Source: Halomarina litorea (lineage in GTDB: Archaea; Halobacteriota; Halobacteria; Halobacteriales; Haloarculaceae). Taken from it: DNA of 64,000 nt. The notes below the pieces were generated by a model. The model was not told where the DNA came from. It made no database searches and worked only from the letters and a program-made list of their open reading frames with translations. The DNA lies in NCBI RefSeq assembly GCF_024227715.1, contig NZ_CP100448.1, positions 1,426,001 to 1,490,000 of the forward strand. The letters are read 5' to 3'. The position numbers and the translations under genes were made by a program. How positions within the stretch are numbered: the stretch's first letter is position 1; each line of letters starts with the position of its first letter. Below, one piece after another: positions 32,220 through 41,252 of the stretch.

Positions 32220-33917
32220 TCAGTCGTGGACCATGACGTCGAGCACCACCGGCCCGGGGGTCCCGACGGCGTCCTCGAACGCGCCCGCGATATCGTCGGC
32301 GCTCTCGACCAACCGCCCCTCCGCGCCGTGGCTCTCGGCGTTCTTCGGGATGTCGATGGGCGGCTCGAAGTCCATCCCGACGAAGGTGTGGTCCTCGTCG
32401 GTCCCGCCGAACAGGGCGTTCGTGTTGTCCTTGAGGATGCGGTAGTTGCGGTTGTCCGAGACCACCACCGTCAAATCGAGGTCGTAGCGCGCCGCCGAAT
32501 AGAGCGAGTGGGGGTAGTAGAGGTACGAGCCGTCGCCGACGTACCCCACCACGTCCCGGGGGTCGTCGCGTTCGCTCTCGGCGAGGGCAGCCCCGACGCT
32601 GGCCGGGAGGCCGTAGCCCAGTCCCCCGCCCTTGTTCGAGATGAACTGGTTCGGCTGGAGGGGCCAGCGGAGCATGAGCGGGTACTTCGAGGTGACGCCC
32701 TCGTCGACGATGTAGGCGTCCGGGGCGACCGACCCCATGGCGTCGACGAGTTCGGCCTTCGAGGCGCGCGTGTCGCCTTCCTCGGCGTCGCCCGCGCCGA
32801 CGCCCGCGAGGGTGCCGGCCATCGACTCCTTCAGTTCCATCACGTCCTCGATGCGGCGGTCGCGTTCGCCGTCGTCGAGTCGTTCGCGGACGAGGCCCGC
32901 GAGTTCGCCCATCACCTCGCCGGGGTCGCCGACGACGGCGGCATCCGCCTGGTACAGTTTTCCCACCTCGTCGGCGTCGTTCCCGACGTGGACGCAGGCC
33001 GCCTCTGGCGGGACGAGGTCGGACTCGTGGGGGAGGAGCGTGGTGTTGGTCGAGGTGCCGACGAACACCAGCGTGTCGGTGTTCAGGAGCATGGAGGCGA
33101 ACTCCTCTCTGGGCGGCACGAACGAGAGCCACTGGTCGTGGTCGCCGGGGAAACTCACCTCGCAGGCGAGCATCTCGCCGTGGACGCGCGCCCCCGTCGC
33201 CTCGGCGAGTTCGACGGCGGCCTCCGCCCCGCCTGCCCGCGCGACGTGGTCGCCGAGGACCAGCACCGGATTCTCCGCCTCGACGAGCAACTCGGCGGCC
33301 TCGGCTATCTGTGCGGCGTCGCCCCGCCCCGCCGTGGGAATCGCGCCGAGCGGTTCCGGTGTCTGTTCCGTCTCCGTCATCATCACGTCCGCCGGGAGCG
33401 AGAGGAAGACCGGTCCCATCGGGGGTGTGAGCGCGATGCGGAACGCCCGACGCAGGAGGAGGGGGAGGGCGTCGACGGAGGTGACCTCCGCGCTGAACTT
33501 GCAGAACTGCTGGACCAGTTCGAGAAGGTCGCCCGAGAGGATGGGTTCCTCGTGGCGGAAGTCGAGTTCGTGGTTCCCGGCGGTGACGACGACGGGCGCG
33601 CCGGTCATGCTCGCGGCGTAGACGTTGCCCAGTCCGTGGGCGAGGCCGGGCGTGACGTGGAGGTTCACGACGGAGGCGGGCATCACCTCGTCGTCGTCCT
33701 GCGCGTGGTAGCGCTTCGTCTGGGCGTAGCCGCCGGCCATCCCCACCGCGATGTCCTCGTGGAGGCCGAGGACGTACTCCAGTTCGCTGTCGCCCAGTGC
33801 CTCCATGATGGGGAGTTCGGTCGTGCCGGGGTTGCCGAACAGGTGGGTGACGCCGTACCGTTCGAGGATGTCCACGAACAGGTCCGCGCCGGTGTAGTCC
33901 TCGGGGGTGTCGGTCAT
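32220..33917 (-). CDS. ThDP-dependent 2-oxoacid decarboxylase-like enzyme
   Basis: This 565-residue thiamine-diphosphate enzyme of the acetolactate synthase/benzoylformate decarboxylase superfamily has an N-terminal PYR domain with FGNPGTTELP (28-37) and the cofactor-activating Glu54 in LHEDIAVGMAGGY. A central domain (about 190-330) and a C-terminal PP domain with YVGDGSYLYYP then VVVSDNRNYRIL (GDG-x-NN type) follow. The GNPGTTE loop resembles benzoylformate decarboxylase. The exact substrate cannot be read from the sequence; a 2-oxoacid such as benzoylformate, oxalyl-CoA-like or branched 2-oxoacid is plausible. The TRAP transporter upstream on the same strand, 206 bases away, may bring in the substrate. 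ATG 33917 was selected. Confidence 0.82.
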   Translation of the reverse strand: MTDTPEDYTGADLFVDILERYGVTHLFGNPGTTELPIMEALGDSELEYVLGLHEDIAVGMAGGYAQTKRYHAQDDDEVMPASVVNLHVTPGLAHGLGNVYAASMTGAPVVVTAGNHELDFRHEEPILSGDLLELVQQFCKFSAEVTSVDALPLLLRRAFRIALTPPMGPVFLSLPADVMMTETEQTPEPLGAIPTAGRGDAAQIAEAAELLVEAENPVLVLGDHVARAGGAEAAVELAEATGARVHGEMLACEVSFPGDHDQWLSFVPPREEFASMLLNTDTLVFVGTSTNTTLLPHESDLVPPEAACVHVGNDADEVGKLYQADAAVVGDPGEVMGELAGLVRERLDDGERDRRIEDVMELKESMAGTLAGVGAGDAEEGDTRASKAELVDAMGSVAPDAYIVDEGVTSKYPLMLRWPLQPNQFISNKGGGLGYGLPASVGAALAESERDDPRDVVGYVGDGSYLYYPHSLYSAARYDLDLTVVVSDNRNYRILKDNTNALFGGTDEDHTFVGMDFEPPIDIPKNAESHGAEGRLVESADDIAGAFEDAVGTPGPVVLDVMVHD

Positions 33918-34123
33918 GGAGGAACTGTGCGACGGGGGGACGATATAGCTGTGTGTTATCGAACGACGCGGGCGAGGAACATCGATGTCAGTCGCCGCGT
34001 CCCGGTCGTCCGGGGACGGGCGGGCACCCGCGCCGTCGAGTCTCGGGTCGGGTGCGTCCCCCACCGGGCGACGAGCGACGGACCCGGACTGGAGAGTCCG
34101 TCACCGGGTCGGGTGGACCCGGT

Positions 34124-36400
34124 TCAGCGCCCGACGTTCTCGCTCGTCCCGGAGAGGGGCAGGCGACCCATCTGGGCGAGTGCGAGGCCCGCGACGGCCA
34201 GCAGTGCCGCCGCGGCCTGCACGACGAGCATGGGCGCGTACAGCGCGGCCACCGAGAGCGTGAAGTACGCGATTCGGTGGCCCCAGCCGAGTTCGTGGGT
34301 CCCGTCGTAGGCCGTCGTCGCCGTCACCAGCGCCACCACGCCGACGAAGACGATGACGGTGTAGATGGGCGTCGCCGGCAGTTCCCAGTAGACGAGACTC
34401 GGGTTCGCGACCAGTGCGAACGGGATGAGGAACCCGGGCGCGCCGATTCGGAGCGCCTGGAACCCCGTCTGCATGAAGTTCGCGTTCGCGATGCGCGACC
34501 CCACCGCCACCGCCACCGCGACGGGCGGGGTGATGGCCGACAGCATGGCGAAGTAGAACACGAACAGGTGGGCGATGATCTCCGGCACGCCCACGTCGAT
34601 GATACCCGGCGCGACGAGGATGACGACGAGGATGTACGCCGCCGGCGTCGGCATCCCGAGGCCGAACAGGATGGACAGGAACATCGCCATCACGAGGACG
34701 GCGATGAGCACCCCGCCGGCGAGGCCGACCATCCGGATGGATATCTTCTGGGCCAGTCCGGTCTGCGTGAGCATGCTGATGATGATGCCCATCGCGGCGA
34801 GGACGCCGACGAGGGGCGACATGTCCACCGCGCCGTCGCGGAGACCCTTTACCGTCCCCGTCGTCGCGTTGACCAGCCCCCACAGCGGGGAGTCGTCGAC
34901 GACGAGGCGGCGGACGAAGATGGTCGCCACGAGGGTGGCCGCCGTGTACAGGCCCGCCGAGAGCGGCGTCAACCGCATCACGACGAGCGTGTAGACGAGG
35001 ACGGCCATCGGGACGGCGAAGTGCGCCCCGGAGAAGAACCCGGCGACGGACCCGCCGAAGTCCTCGCGGACGGCCGTCGTCCCCGACTGGGTGACGAGCG
35101 ACTGGACGAAGCGCGCCGCGAGCATCGCCGCGAGGGCGGCGGCGCCGGCGACCAGCGCACCCGCGAACCCGCGGACGACGACGAACGCGGCGGCGGCGAC
35201 GAGGAGGTAGCCGATGGTGAACAGCGTCCCCCTGCTGAACAGGGTCTGGGCGAAGCTGTTGCCCGAGCGGTCGCGTTCGGTCGTCCAGCCGAACCGGAGG
35301 ACGACGAACTGCACCGCGATACCGACGCTGAAGTAGAACAGCAGCGCGGGGATGATGGCCGCCTGGATGATGCGAACGTAGCCCACCTGCAGGATGTCGG
35401 CCATGATGAACGCGGCGACGCCCATCACGGGCGGCATCATCTGCCCGCCCGAGGAGGCGACGCTCTCGATGGCCGCCGCGAAGTCGTCGCGGACGCCCTG
35501 ACGCTGCATCATCGGGATGGTGAAACTCCCCGTCGTGGCGGTGTTGGCCGCCGCGCTGCCCGTGATGGACCCCATCGCCATGCTGGAGACGACGGCCACC
35601 TGCACGACGCCCGACCGCATGCGCTTGCCGACGCTCTGGCCTGCGTCGAGGATGTAGTCGAGTGCGCCGAACGTCTTCGCCATCCCGGCGAAGATGATGA
35701 AGATGGCGACCCACGTCGTCCCGACGCCGAGGATGAAGCCGTAGGTCCCCGAGAGGCCGATGGCGCCGTAGCGGGCCACCTCCTGCCACGACATGCCGGT
35801 GTGGCCGAGGAAACTGGGGAGCCACGGGCCGGCCATCGCGTAGGCGATGGCGGCGGCGACGACGCTCGTGATGGCCCACCCGTAGGCCCGCCGGGTCGCG
35901 TCGGCGACCAGGAGGACGATCACCGCTCCCACGAGGAAGTCGGTGTCCGTGTAGCCGATGACGACGGCGTCGTTCAGCAGGCGGTCGAAGTTCGTCTCGA
36001 CGTAGTAGGCCGCACCGAGGATGAGGACGGCCTCGACGACGGTGACGACCCAGTCGAACGACCCGCCAACAGTGCGCGCCCGCGCCAGAATCGAGTCCTG
36101 CGGGGCGCGCTCGCGGTCACGGTACGCCACGACGTCGTCGGTCCCGTAGCGGTGTTTCAGCGCCTCGTAGAGGAAGAACAGCGCCATGCCGAGGCCGAGG
36201 AAGATGTTGGAGTGGCGCACCCGGACGAACACGAGCGTGTTCGCGTAGTAGAAGGTGTAGGCACTCAGGACGATGGCCAGCGTGGCGATGACCCCGCGGA
36301 GCGTGAGTTCGCCGCGGGGACGGTCGAACCACCCGCGCACCGCCGCGCGGACGTCGTCCATCCCCGAGAGACCCTCGGAGACGTCAGTTGACGTGCTCAT
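34124..36400 (-). CDS. TRAP transporter permease, fused 4TM-12TM (TAXI type)
   Basis: This 758-residue fused small and large permease of a tripartite ATP-independent periplasmic transporter has more than fifteen hydrophobic segments. Conserved DctM blocks include IITSAAANTATTGSF-like GSITGSAAANTATTGSFTIP, ASSGGQMMPPVMGVAAFIM and LFGLGMPTPAAYILVVILVAP. The N-terminal region (1-200) corresponds to the DctQ-like unit. Uptake is driven by sodium or proton gradients, fitting for a halophile. The receptor gene (TAXI) lies four bases upstream, so they form a transcription unit. Fused permeases are typical of TAXI systems, for dicarboxylates or other organic anions; the substrate is unknown. Confidence 0.93.
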   Translation of the reverse strand: MSTSTDVSEGLSGMDDVRAAVRGWFDRPRGELTLRGVIATLAIVLSAYTFYYANTLVFVRVRHSNIFLGLGMALFFLYEALKHRYGTDDVVAYRDRERAPQDSILARARTVGGSFDWVVTVVEAVLILGAAYYVETNFDRLLNDAVVIGYTDTDFLVGAVIVLLVADATRRAYGWAITSVVAAAIAYAMAGPWLPSFLGHTGMSWQEVARYGAIGLSGTYGFILGVGTTWVAIFIIFAGMAKTFGALDYILDAGQSVGKRMRSGVVQVAVVSSMAMGSITGSAAANTATTGSFTIPMMQRQGVRDDFAAAIESVASSGGQMMPPVMGVAAFIMADILQVGYVRIIQAAIIPALLFYFSVGIAVQFVVLRFGWTTERDRSGNSFAQTLFSRGTLFTIGYLLVAAAAFVVVRGFAGALVAGAAALAAMLAARFVQSLVTQSGTTAVREDFGGSVAGFFSGAHFAVPMAVLVYTLVVMRLTPLSAGLYTAATLVATIFVRRLVVDDSPLWGLVNATTGTVKGLRDGAVDMSPLVGVLAAMGIIISMLTQTGLAQKISIRMVGLAGGVLIAVLVMAMFLSILFGLGMPTPAAYILVVILVAPGIIDVGVPEIIAHLFVFYFAMLSAITPPVAVAVAVGSRIANANFMQTGFQALRIGAPGFLIPFALVANPSLVYWELPATPIYTVIVFVGVVALVTATTAYDGTHELGWGHRIAYFTLSVAALYAPMLVVQAAAALLAVAGLALAQMGRLPLSGTSENVGR

Positions 36401-36404
36401 GAGG

Positions 36405-37466
36405 TCACTCTTCGCCGCGGGTGAACTCGTCGCTCCAGATGCCGATCTCCTCGTAGAAGTCGGCCGCCGCCGGGTGGAACGGCATGTCGTAGGCGTTCTT
36501 CAGGAAGTACCCCTCGTCGGCCAGCGGCTTCAGCAGGCCGTGGAACTCGCCGAGGCCCTCGCGGTTGGCGTGGAGCGTCTCGAGGTAGCTGTAGACCGCG
36601 TCGTAGCTGAAGTCGTTGCGCACGATGAAGTTGTACGACAGCGAGGGGGCGGTGAGCGTGTCAGGCTTGTAGCCGAAGCCTTCGAAGTCGCTCGTATCGA
36701 TCTCCGTGACGAGCAGCGAGCCGTCCTCCTCCAGTTTCGCCGTGATGTCGTCCGGCCAGTCGAGCAGGCGGAGGTCCACAGTGCCTTTCATCTCCTGGAG
36801 CCAGCCGGGTTCGACCGAGAAGTTGACGAACGTGCCCGCGCCGACGTCGAGGCGACCCTCGCTCATCGCGCTGGCCTGTCCGCCGTAGTCCACGCTGATG
36901 CGCTCGTAGTCGTCCGTGACGTAGCCCAGGGCGTGTTCGAGCATCTCGGCGGTGCCCGACCCGCGGGGCGTCGGCGAGACGCGACTGCCCGACTCGATGT
37001 CGGTGACGCTCTTCCAGCCGTCGTTCGCGCTACAGAGGAACCAGCCGAGGTCGTAGAGGTGGTGGACCTGGTTGGGGGTAAAGGAGAGGTCCGCGAAGGG
37101 GTCCTCGCCGTTGCGAATCTTCGCGGCGGTCCAGTTCTGGATGTAGGCGATCTGCGCCTCCTCGCGGTTGAGGCGGCCGACGTTCGCGTTCGTCCCCTCG
37201 CTGGGGCGCGCGTCGACACGCACCGCGTCGCTGTTCTCGTTGACCGTCGCGGAGATGCCCTGGCTCATCGCGTAGGCCGCGGTGGTCTCCGTCGACGTGA
37301 GCATGACCATGTCCGTCGCGCCGCCCGACCCGCCGGAGCCACCGGACCCGCCCGACCCGTTCCCGCCGCCGCCGTCGCCGCCCGTACAGCCGGCCAGCGC
37401 TGCGGCGCCGGCGACGCCGGCGGTCTTGAGGAATGTTCTCCGATGGAACCTGTTGCTGTCTGCCAT
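36405..37466 (-). CDS. TAXI family TRAP solute-binding lipoprotein
   Basis: This 353-residue extracytoplasmic receptor begins with a Tat signal (HRRTFLKTAG, 8-17) and a lipobox LAGC (Cys27), so it is exported folded and lipid-anchored. A Gly/Ser-rich linker (28-48) leads to the TAXI domain with TAAYAMSQGISATVNE, GTNANVGRLNREEAQIAYI, SPTPRGSGTAEMLEHALG and FHPAAADFYEEIGIW. It delivers a small anion to the coupled permease. An AT-containing element lies upstream at about 37490-37510. Glutamate-like or aromatic substrates are known for relatives, but none can be assigned here. Confidence 0.93.
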   Translation of the reverse strand: MADSNRFHRRTFLKTAGVAGAAALAGCTGGDGGGGNGSGGSGGSGGSGGATDMVMLTSTETTAAYAMSQGISATVNENSDAVRVDARPSEGTNANVGRLNREEAQIAYIQNWTAAKIRNGEDPFADLSFTPNQVHHLYDLGWFLCSANDGWKSVTDIESGSRVSPTPRGSGTAEMLEHALGYVTDDYERISVDYGGQASAMSEGRLDVGAGTFVNFSVEPGWLQEMKGTVDLRLLDWPDDITAKLEEDGSLLVTEIDTSDFEGFGYKPDTLTAPSLSYNFIVRNDFSYDAVYSYLETLHANREGLGEFHGLLKPLADEGYFLKNAYDMPFHPAAADFYEEIGIWSDEFTRGEE

Positions 37467-37597
37467 GGAGGGAACTACCAGTTGACGCTTAAATCAGCTT
37501 CCAATTCAACATCGTTCGCCGCAACTCGGAAAGTTACCCCGACTGTTAATGTGTATAGTGTTACCACGAACAGTGGCAATTGGTGTCTCGGGACTCG

Positions 37598-38599
37598 CTA
37601 GGGTGCCAGCGCGTCGATGGTCGCCGCGATCTCCTCCTGTGTCGCCTCGCGGGGGAAGGAGATCGACACCGCGTCCACGCCGTCGAGGGCGGCGAACGCC
37701 TCGACTCGCTCGCGGGCCTCGTCGGGCGTCCCGGCGACGGCCAGTTCGTCGAGCAGGTCGTCGTCGATGGCCTCGGTCGCGCGTTCGCGCTCGCCGTCGT
37801 TCCACGCGTCGTAGACGGTGTTCGCCGTCTCCTCGTACCCCTGCCGGGCGAGGTTGTCGCGGTAGAACGTCCCCATCCCGCCGACGTAGAAGGCGGTGTG
37901 CTGGCGGACGATGTCGCGGGCGCGCTCCCGGTCTTCCAGGGCCGCGCAGGTCAGCGACAGCGTCACCTGCAGGTCGTCGGGGTCGCGGTCACCCAGTTCC
38001 GCGCCGCGTTCGAGGTCCTCGGTGCGGTCTTCGAGGCCGTCGGGCGTGAGCATGAGGGCGTGCCAGCCGTCGGCGAAGCGTCCGGCGAGTTCGACGGCCT
38101 TCGGCCCCATCCCGGCCACGTCGATGGACGGGGCGGGGTCGGGGGCCGCACAGCGCAGGCGGAAGCCGCCGAGTTCGAACTGGTCGCCGTCGTAGCGCAC
38201 CTCCTCGCCCGTCATGACCTGCCGGACGATTTCGACCGTCTCGCGGGTGCGCTTGAGCGGGTTGCCGTACTCCACGCCGTGCCAGTTCTCGATGACGATG
38301 GGACCGCTCGGCCCGAGACCGAGGCGGAACCGCCCGTCGCTGACCTCCTGGAGCGTGGCGGCCGTCTGCCCGACGAGGGCGGGCGACCGCGAGTACAGCG
38401 GCATGATGCTCGTCCCGATGCCTATCGACTCGGTCTCGCGGGCGATGCTGGTGAGGACGGTCACCGCGTCCCGGCCCCACGTCTCGGGGAGCCACGCCCG
38501 GTCGTAGCCGAGGTCCTCGGCACGCTGTGCCTGTTCGACCAGTGCCTCCACGCTCGGCTGGGCGGCCACCGGCAGGAAGACGTCGCGGTCCGCGCTCAT
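37598..38599 (-). CDS. LLM-class F420/flavin oxidoreductase
   Basis: This 333-residue luciferase-like TIM barrel has LPVAAQPSVEALVEQAQRAEDLGYDRAW, LTSIARETESIGIGTSIMP, LQEVSDGRFRLGLGPSGP and a GTPDEARERVEAFAALDGVD end, features of the haloarchaeal F420-dependent class related to methylenetetrahydromethanopterin reductase. The cofactor is probably F420 but the substrate is unknown. ATG 38599 overlaps the stop of the upstream SDR gene (ATGA, 38596-38599), so the two are translationally coupled. A longer frame extends into the SDR and was rejected. A related LLM gene lies at 55888. Confidence 0.86.
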   Translation of the reverse strand: MSADRDVFLPVAAQPSVEALVEQAQRAEDLGYDRAWLPETWGRDAVTVLTSIARETESIGIGTSIMPLYSRSPALVGQTAATLQEVSDGRFRLGLGPSGPIVIENWHGVEYGNPLKRTRETVEIVRQVMTGEEVRYDGDQFELGGFRLRCAAPDPAPSIDVAGMGPKAVELAGRFADGWHALMLTPDGLEDRTEDLERGAELGDRDPDDLQVTLSLTCAALEDRERARDIVRQHTAFYVGGMGTFYRDNLARQGYEETANTVYDAWNDGERERATEAIDDDLLDELAVAGTPDEARERVEAFAALDGVDAVSISFPREATQEEIAATIDALAP

Positions 38600-39375
38600 A
38601 CCTCGACGCTCTCGTCGATTCGGGGCACGCCCTGAATCTGGATGGTCTCGCCAACGATGTACGAGGAGGCGGGCGAGGCGAGGAACTGCACGAGGTCCGA
38701 CACCTCCTCGCTCAGCCCCATGCGCCGGTTCACATCGCTCCGGTCCACGTCGTCGGCCTCGACGCCCATCTGGCTGGCGACGCCCGGCGTGGCGACGAAC
38801 CCGGGGGCGATGCAGTTGACGCGCACGTCGTCGCTCGCCCACTCGTAGGAGAGCGTCGTCGTCAGGTTCACCACGGCGGCCTTCGCCGCGCCGTAGTGGC
38901 TCATGTACGGCGACCCGCGCGTGCCCGCGACGCTCGCGAGGTTGACGATGACGCCCCCGTCGCCGTCGCGCATGTGTTCGCCGACCGCCTGCGAGCAGTG
39001 GTACGTCCCGTGGAGGTTGATGTCCACGATGGTCTTCCAGCCGTTCTCGCTGATCTCCTCGAAGTTGGCCATGAACGACGCCCCGGCGTTGTTGACGAGG
39101 ACGTCGACGCCGCCGAACTCCTCGACGGTCGCCTCGACGAGCGCCTCCACGGCGTCACGCTCGCGCACGTCGCACTCGACGGCGATGGCCCGACCCGCGG
39201 CGTCGGACTCGTTGATGCCGTCGGCCACCTCGTCGACCTTCTCCTGGGACCGGGAGGTGACGACGACGTTCGCGCCGTCCTCGGCGAACCGTTCGGCGGT
39301 GGTCCGACCGATGCCCTGTGAGGACCCCGTGATGATGGCCGTCTCGCCGGCGACGCTGAACTGTTCCGTCGTCAT
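38596..39375 (-). CDS. SDR family oxidoreductase
   Basis: This 259-residue short-chain dehydrogenase has the TGSSQGIG cofactor loop (16-23), the NNAGASF strand, catalytic Ser in NLASVAGT and the YGAAKAAVVNL Tyr-Lys pair. RSQEKVDEVAD after the second strand suggests NADP preference. The C-terminal AGFVATPGVASQMG and EVSDLVQFLASPASSYIVGETIQIQG are typical of FabG-like 3-oxoacyl reductases. It is coupled to the LLM oxidoreductase, so both probably reduce or oxidise the same carbon chain. TATA candidates lie in the 80 bases upstream (gttacatt). Substrate is unknown. Confidence 0.9.
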   Translation of the reverse strand: MTTEQFSVAGETAIITGSSQGIGRTTAERFAEDGANVVVTSRSQEKVDEVADGINESDAAGRAIAVECDVRERDAVEALVEATVEEFGGVDVLVNNAGASFMANFEEISENGWKTIVDINLHGTYHCSQAVGEHMRDGDGGVIVNLASVAGTRGSPYMSHYGAAKAAVVNLTTTLSYEWASDDVRVNCIAPGFVATPGVASQMGVEADDVDRSDVNRRMGLSEEVSDLVQFLASPASSYIVGETIQIQGVPRIDESVEV

Positions 39376-39459
39376 CGCGTCTCACCTTGTGTTACCATTG
39401 TTCACGCGAACAACCGTGCGCCGTTACATTAGTCCAGCGGTTAGCGCGATACGCTAACG

Positions 39460-41115
39460 CTACCCCTGCCAGGTCGCCTGAACGGAGGTGTTGTGGTAGT
39501 CCTCGCGGTAGCGCACCGAGAGAGTGTTCAGCGAGGCGCGCGACGGAACGCCGTACATGAGCGTCCCCCGGAACAGCTGGCCGTAGCGCGTGTCGCCGCT
39601 CACGTCGAAGTAGCGGATTCGCGGGGCGACCGACTGGTGGGCGTGGTCCACCTCGTAGGTCGTCCCGTCCACGACGACGTCGAAGGAGTCCTCCTGTGCG
39701 ACGCGCGCGTCGTCGCGCCCGGCGCGCGTCGCCACGTCCACGAGGAGGAACTTCCCGTCGCCCACGTCGGCGGGTCGCTGGGTGCGCCGCACGACGCGCT
39801 CGACGGGTTCGGTCGGCCCGCCGCTGGTGTTGTTCCCGCCGGGGGCGGGCGTCTGGGGCGTCTCCGTGACCGTCACCTCGTACTCGTAGCTGTCGATGAA
39901 CCGCGGGTTTCTGACGACCGCGGTCGACCCGTCCGCGATGGTCACCTGCTCGCCGAAGGGAACGGTAAGCGGTTCGAACGTCACGTCGCGCTTCGCCTCG
40001 AACGGCAGGGCGCGCCACCGCGCCGGGTCGACGAACGGCCACCGGGTCCGCCCGGTGAACGTCCGGGAGGCTCCCGGTTCGAGGTACGCCTCCTGAACGC
40101 TGCTCGGCCGCCAGCCCCACCCCTCGGTGCGGTAGTGGACCGCCCCGCGGTAGGTCCCGCCCACCTCGCTGACGTTGCGGACCCGGAGTTCGTAGTTCAC
40201 CGTCCCGACGGACTGCTGCTGGGGCACCTCGAAGGCCTCCAGTTCGAACTCGGGGAAGGGGTCGGCGGCGGGGAGCGACCACTGCTTCTCGGGGGCGGAG
40301 TCGAGGTCCCCGTCGGTCTGCCAGCCGAGCGCCGGCCCCCCGAGCGCCCGGTTCCGCGTCAGTTCGACGACGACCCACCCGGTGGCGGACGCGCCGGGGG
40401 CGACGGCCCGCCCGACGAGCGGTCGGCCGTCGACCCGGATGGCCGAGAGGTCCTCGCCCTCCACCTCGACCAGGACCTCCCCGTCTTGCACCGAGAGGGT
40501 CGCGGGGTCGAGGGCCGCCTGCTGGTCGCCGACGTTCTTCACCGTCCCGCGGACGACGGCGAGCGCCTGGCTGGGTGCCGTCCACATGAGGTCGGTGATG
40601 GTCCGCGAGCGCTCCTTGTACTGGTAGAAGAGGTCGGGCTCGTAGGCCACCTCCGAGAACGTCACCTCCAGCGGGCCGACCGTGAGCGGTTCGCCGAGTT
40701 CGGCCGTCTCGCCGGCGACGTTGACCGTGGCGAACACGTCCGCCCCCTCCAGTCGGAACCGGTAGCGCCCGGCGCTGTCGAAGGTCAGATCGACCTCCTG
40801 ACTCCCGCGTTCGCCGGCCGCGACGCTCTCGATGCGGACGTCGGTCGCGAAGTCGAGGCCGCCCTCGATGGCGACGAGGCGGTCGGTGAACGTGCCCGGT
40901 TCACTGCCGTAGTTGAACGCCGATACCGTGAGGGTGGCCGTCTCGTCGACTGTCACGCCGCCGAGAGACTGCACCACCACGTCACCGAACTGCGCGGGGC
41001 CCGCGACGGTGGTGAGCCGCCGGGAGGACATCGACGGACGGGTGTCCTCGCCACACCCGGCGAGCGTTCCGGCCGTCCCGACGCCACAGAGTGTGAGGAA
41101 CCGTCGTCGTTTCAT
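39460..41115 (-). CDS. Large Tat-exported lipoprotein with repeated beta domains
   Basis: This 551-residue secreted protein has a Tat motif (RRRFLTLCGVG, 3-13) and the lipobox LAGC (Cys21). Three or four beta-sandwich-like domains are suggested by alternating strands: ATLTVSAFNYGSEPGTFTDR (about 58-77), ELRVRNVSEVGGTYRGAV (about 308-325), and the C-terminal SLNTLSVRYREDYHNTS. Repeats with N-Y-G-S-E-P and N-V-S-E-V-G resemble CARDB/DUF4352-like modules that mediate binding or structure. No enzyme motif is seen. It stands alone, divergent from the MBL gene by 137 bases. It probably sits on the outer face of the membrane, with an unknown ligand. Confidence 0.72.
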   Translation of the reverse strand: MKRRRFLTLCGVGTAGTLAGCGEDTRPSMSSRRLTTVAGPAQFGDVVVQSLGGVTVDETATLTVSAFNYGSEPGTFTDRLVAIEGGLDFATDVRIESVAAGERGSQEVDLTFDSAGRYRFRLEGADVFATVNVAGETAELGEPLTVGPLEVTFSEVAYEPDLFYQYKERSRTITDLMWTAPSQALAVVRGTVKNVGDQQAALDPATLSVQDGEVLVEVEGEDLSAIRVDGRPLVGRAVAPGASATGWVVVELTRNRALGGPALGWQTDGDLDSAPEKQWSLPAADPFPEFELEAFEVPQQQSVGTVNYELRVRNVSEVGGTYRGAVHYRTEGWGWRPSSVQEAYLEPGASRTFTGRTRWPFVDPARWRALPFEAKRDVTFEPLTVPFGEQVTIADGSTAVVRNPRFIDSYEYEVTVTETPQTPAPGGNNTSGGPTEPVERVVRRTQRPADVGDGKFLLVDVATRAGRDDARVAQEDSFDVVVDGTTYEVDHAHQSVAPRIRYFDVSGDTRYGQLFRGTLMYGVPSRASLNTLSVRYREDYHNTSVQATWQG

Positions 41116-41252
41116 TGTTGGTCGTCTGTCACCCTGCGGGCACTAAGTTAAGCAGTGCCCAACGGCCCCCTCCGGTCGGCAGGCACCGGCTACCCGACCG
41201 GCCCGGCCACGGAGGGAACGGTTTATCCTCGGGCCGTCCGACGGTTCTCCCG

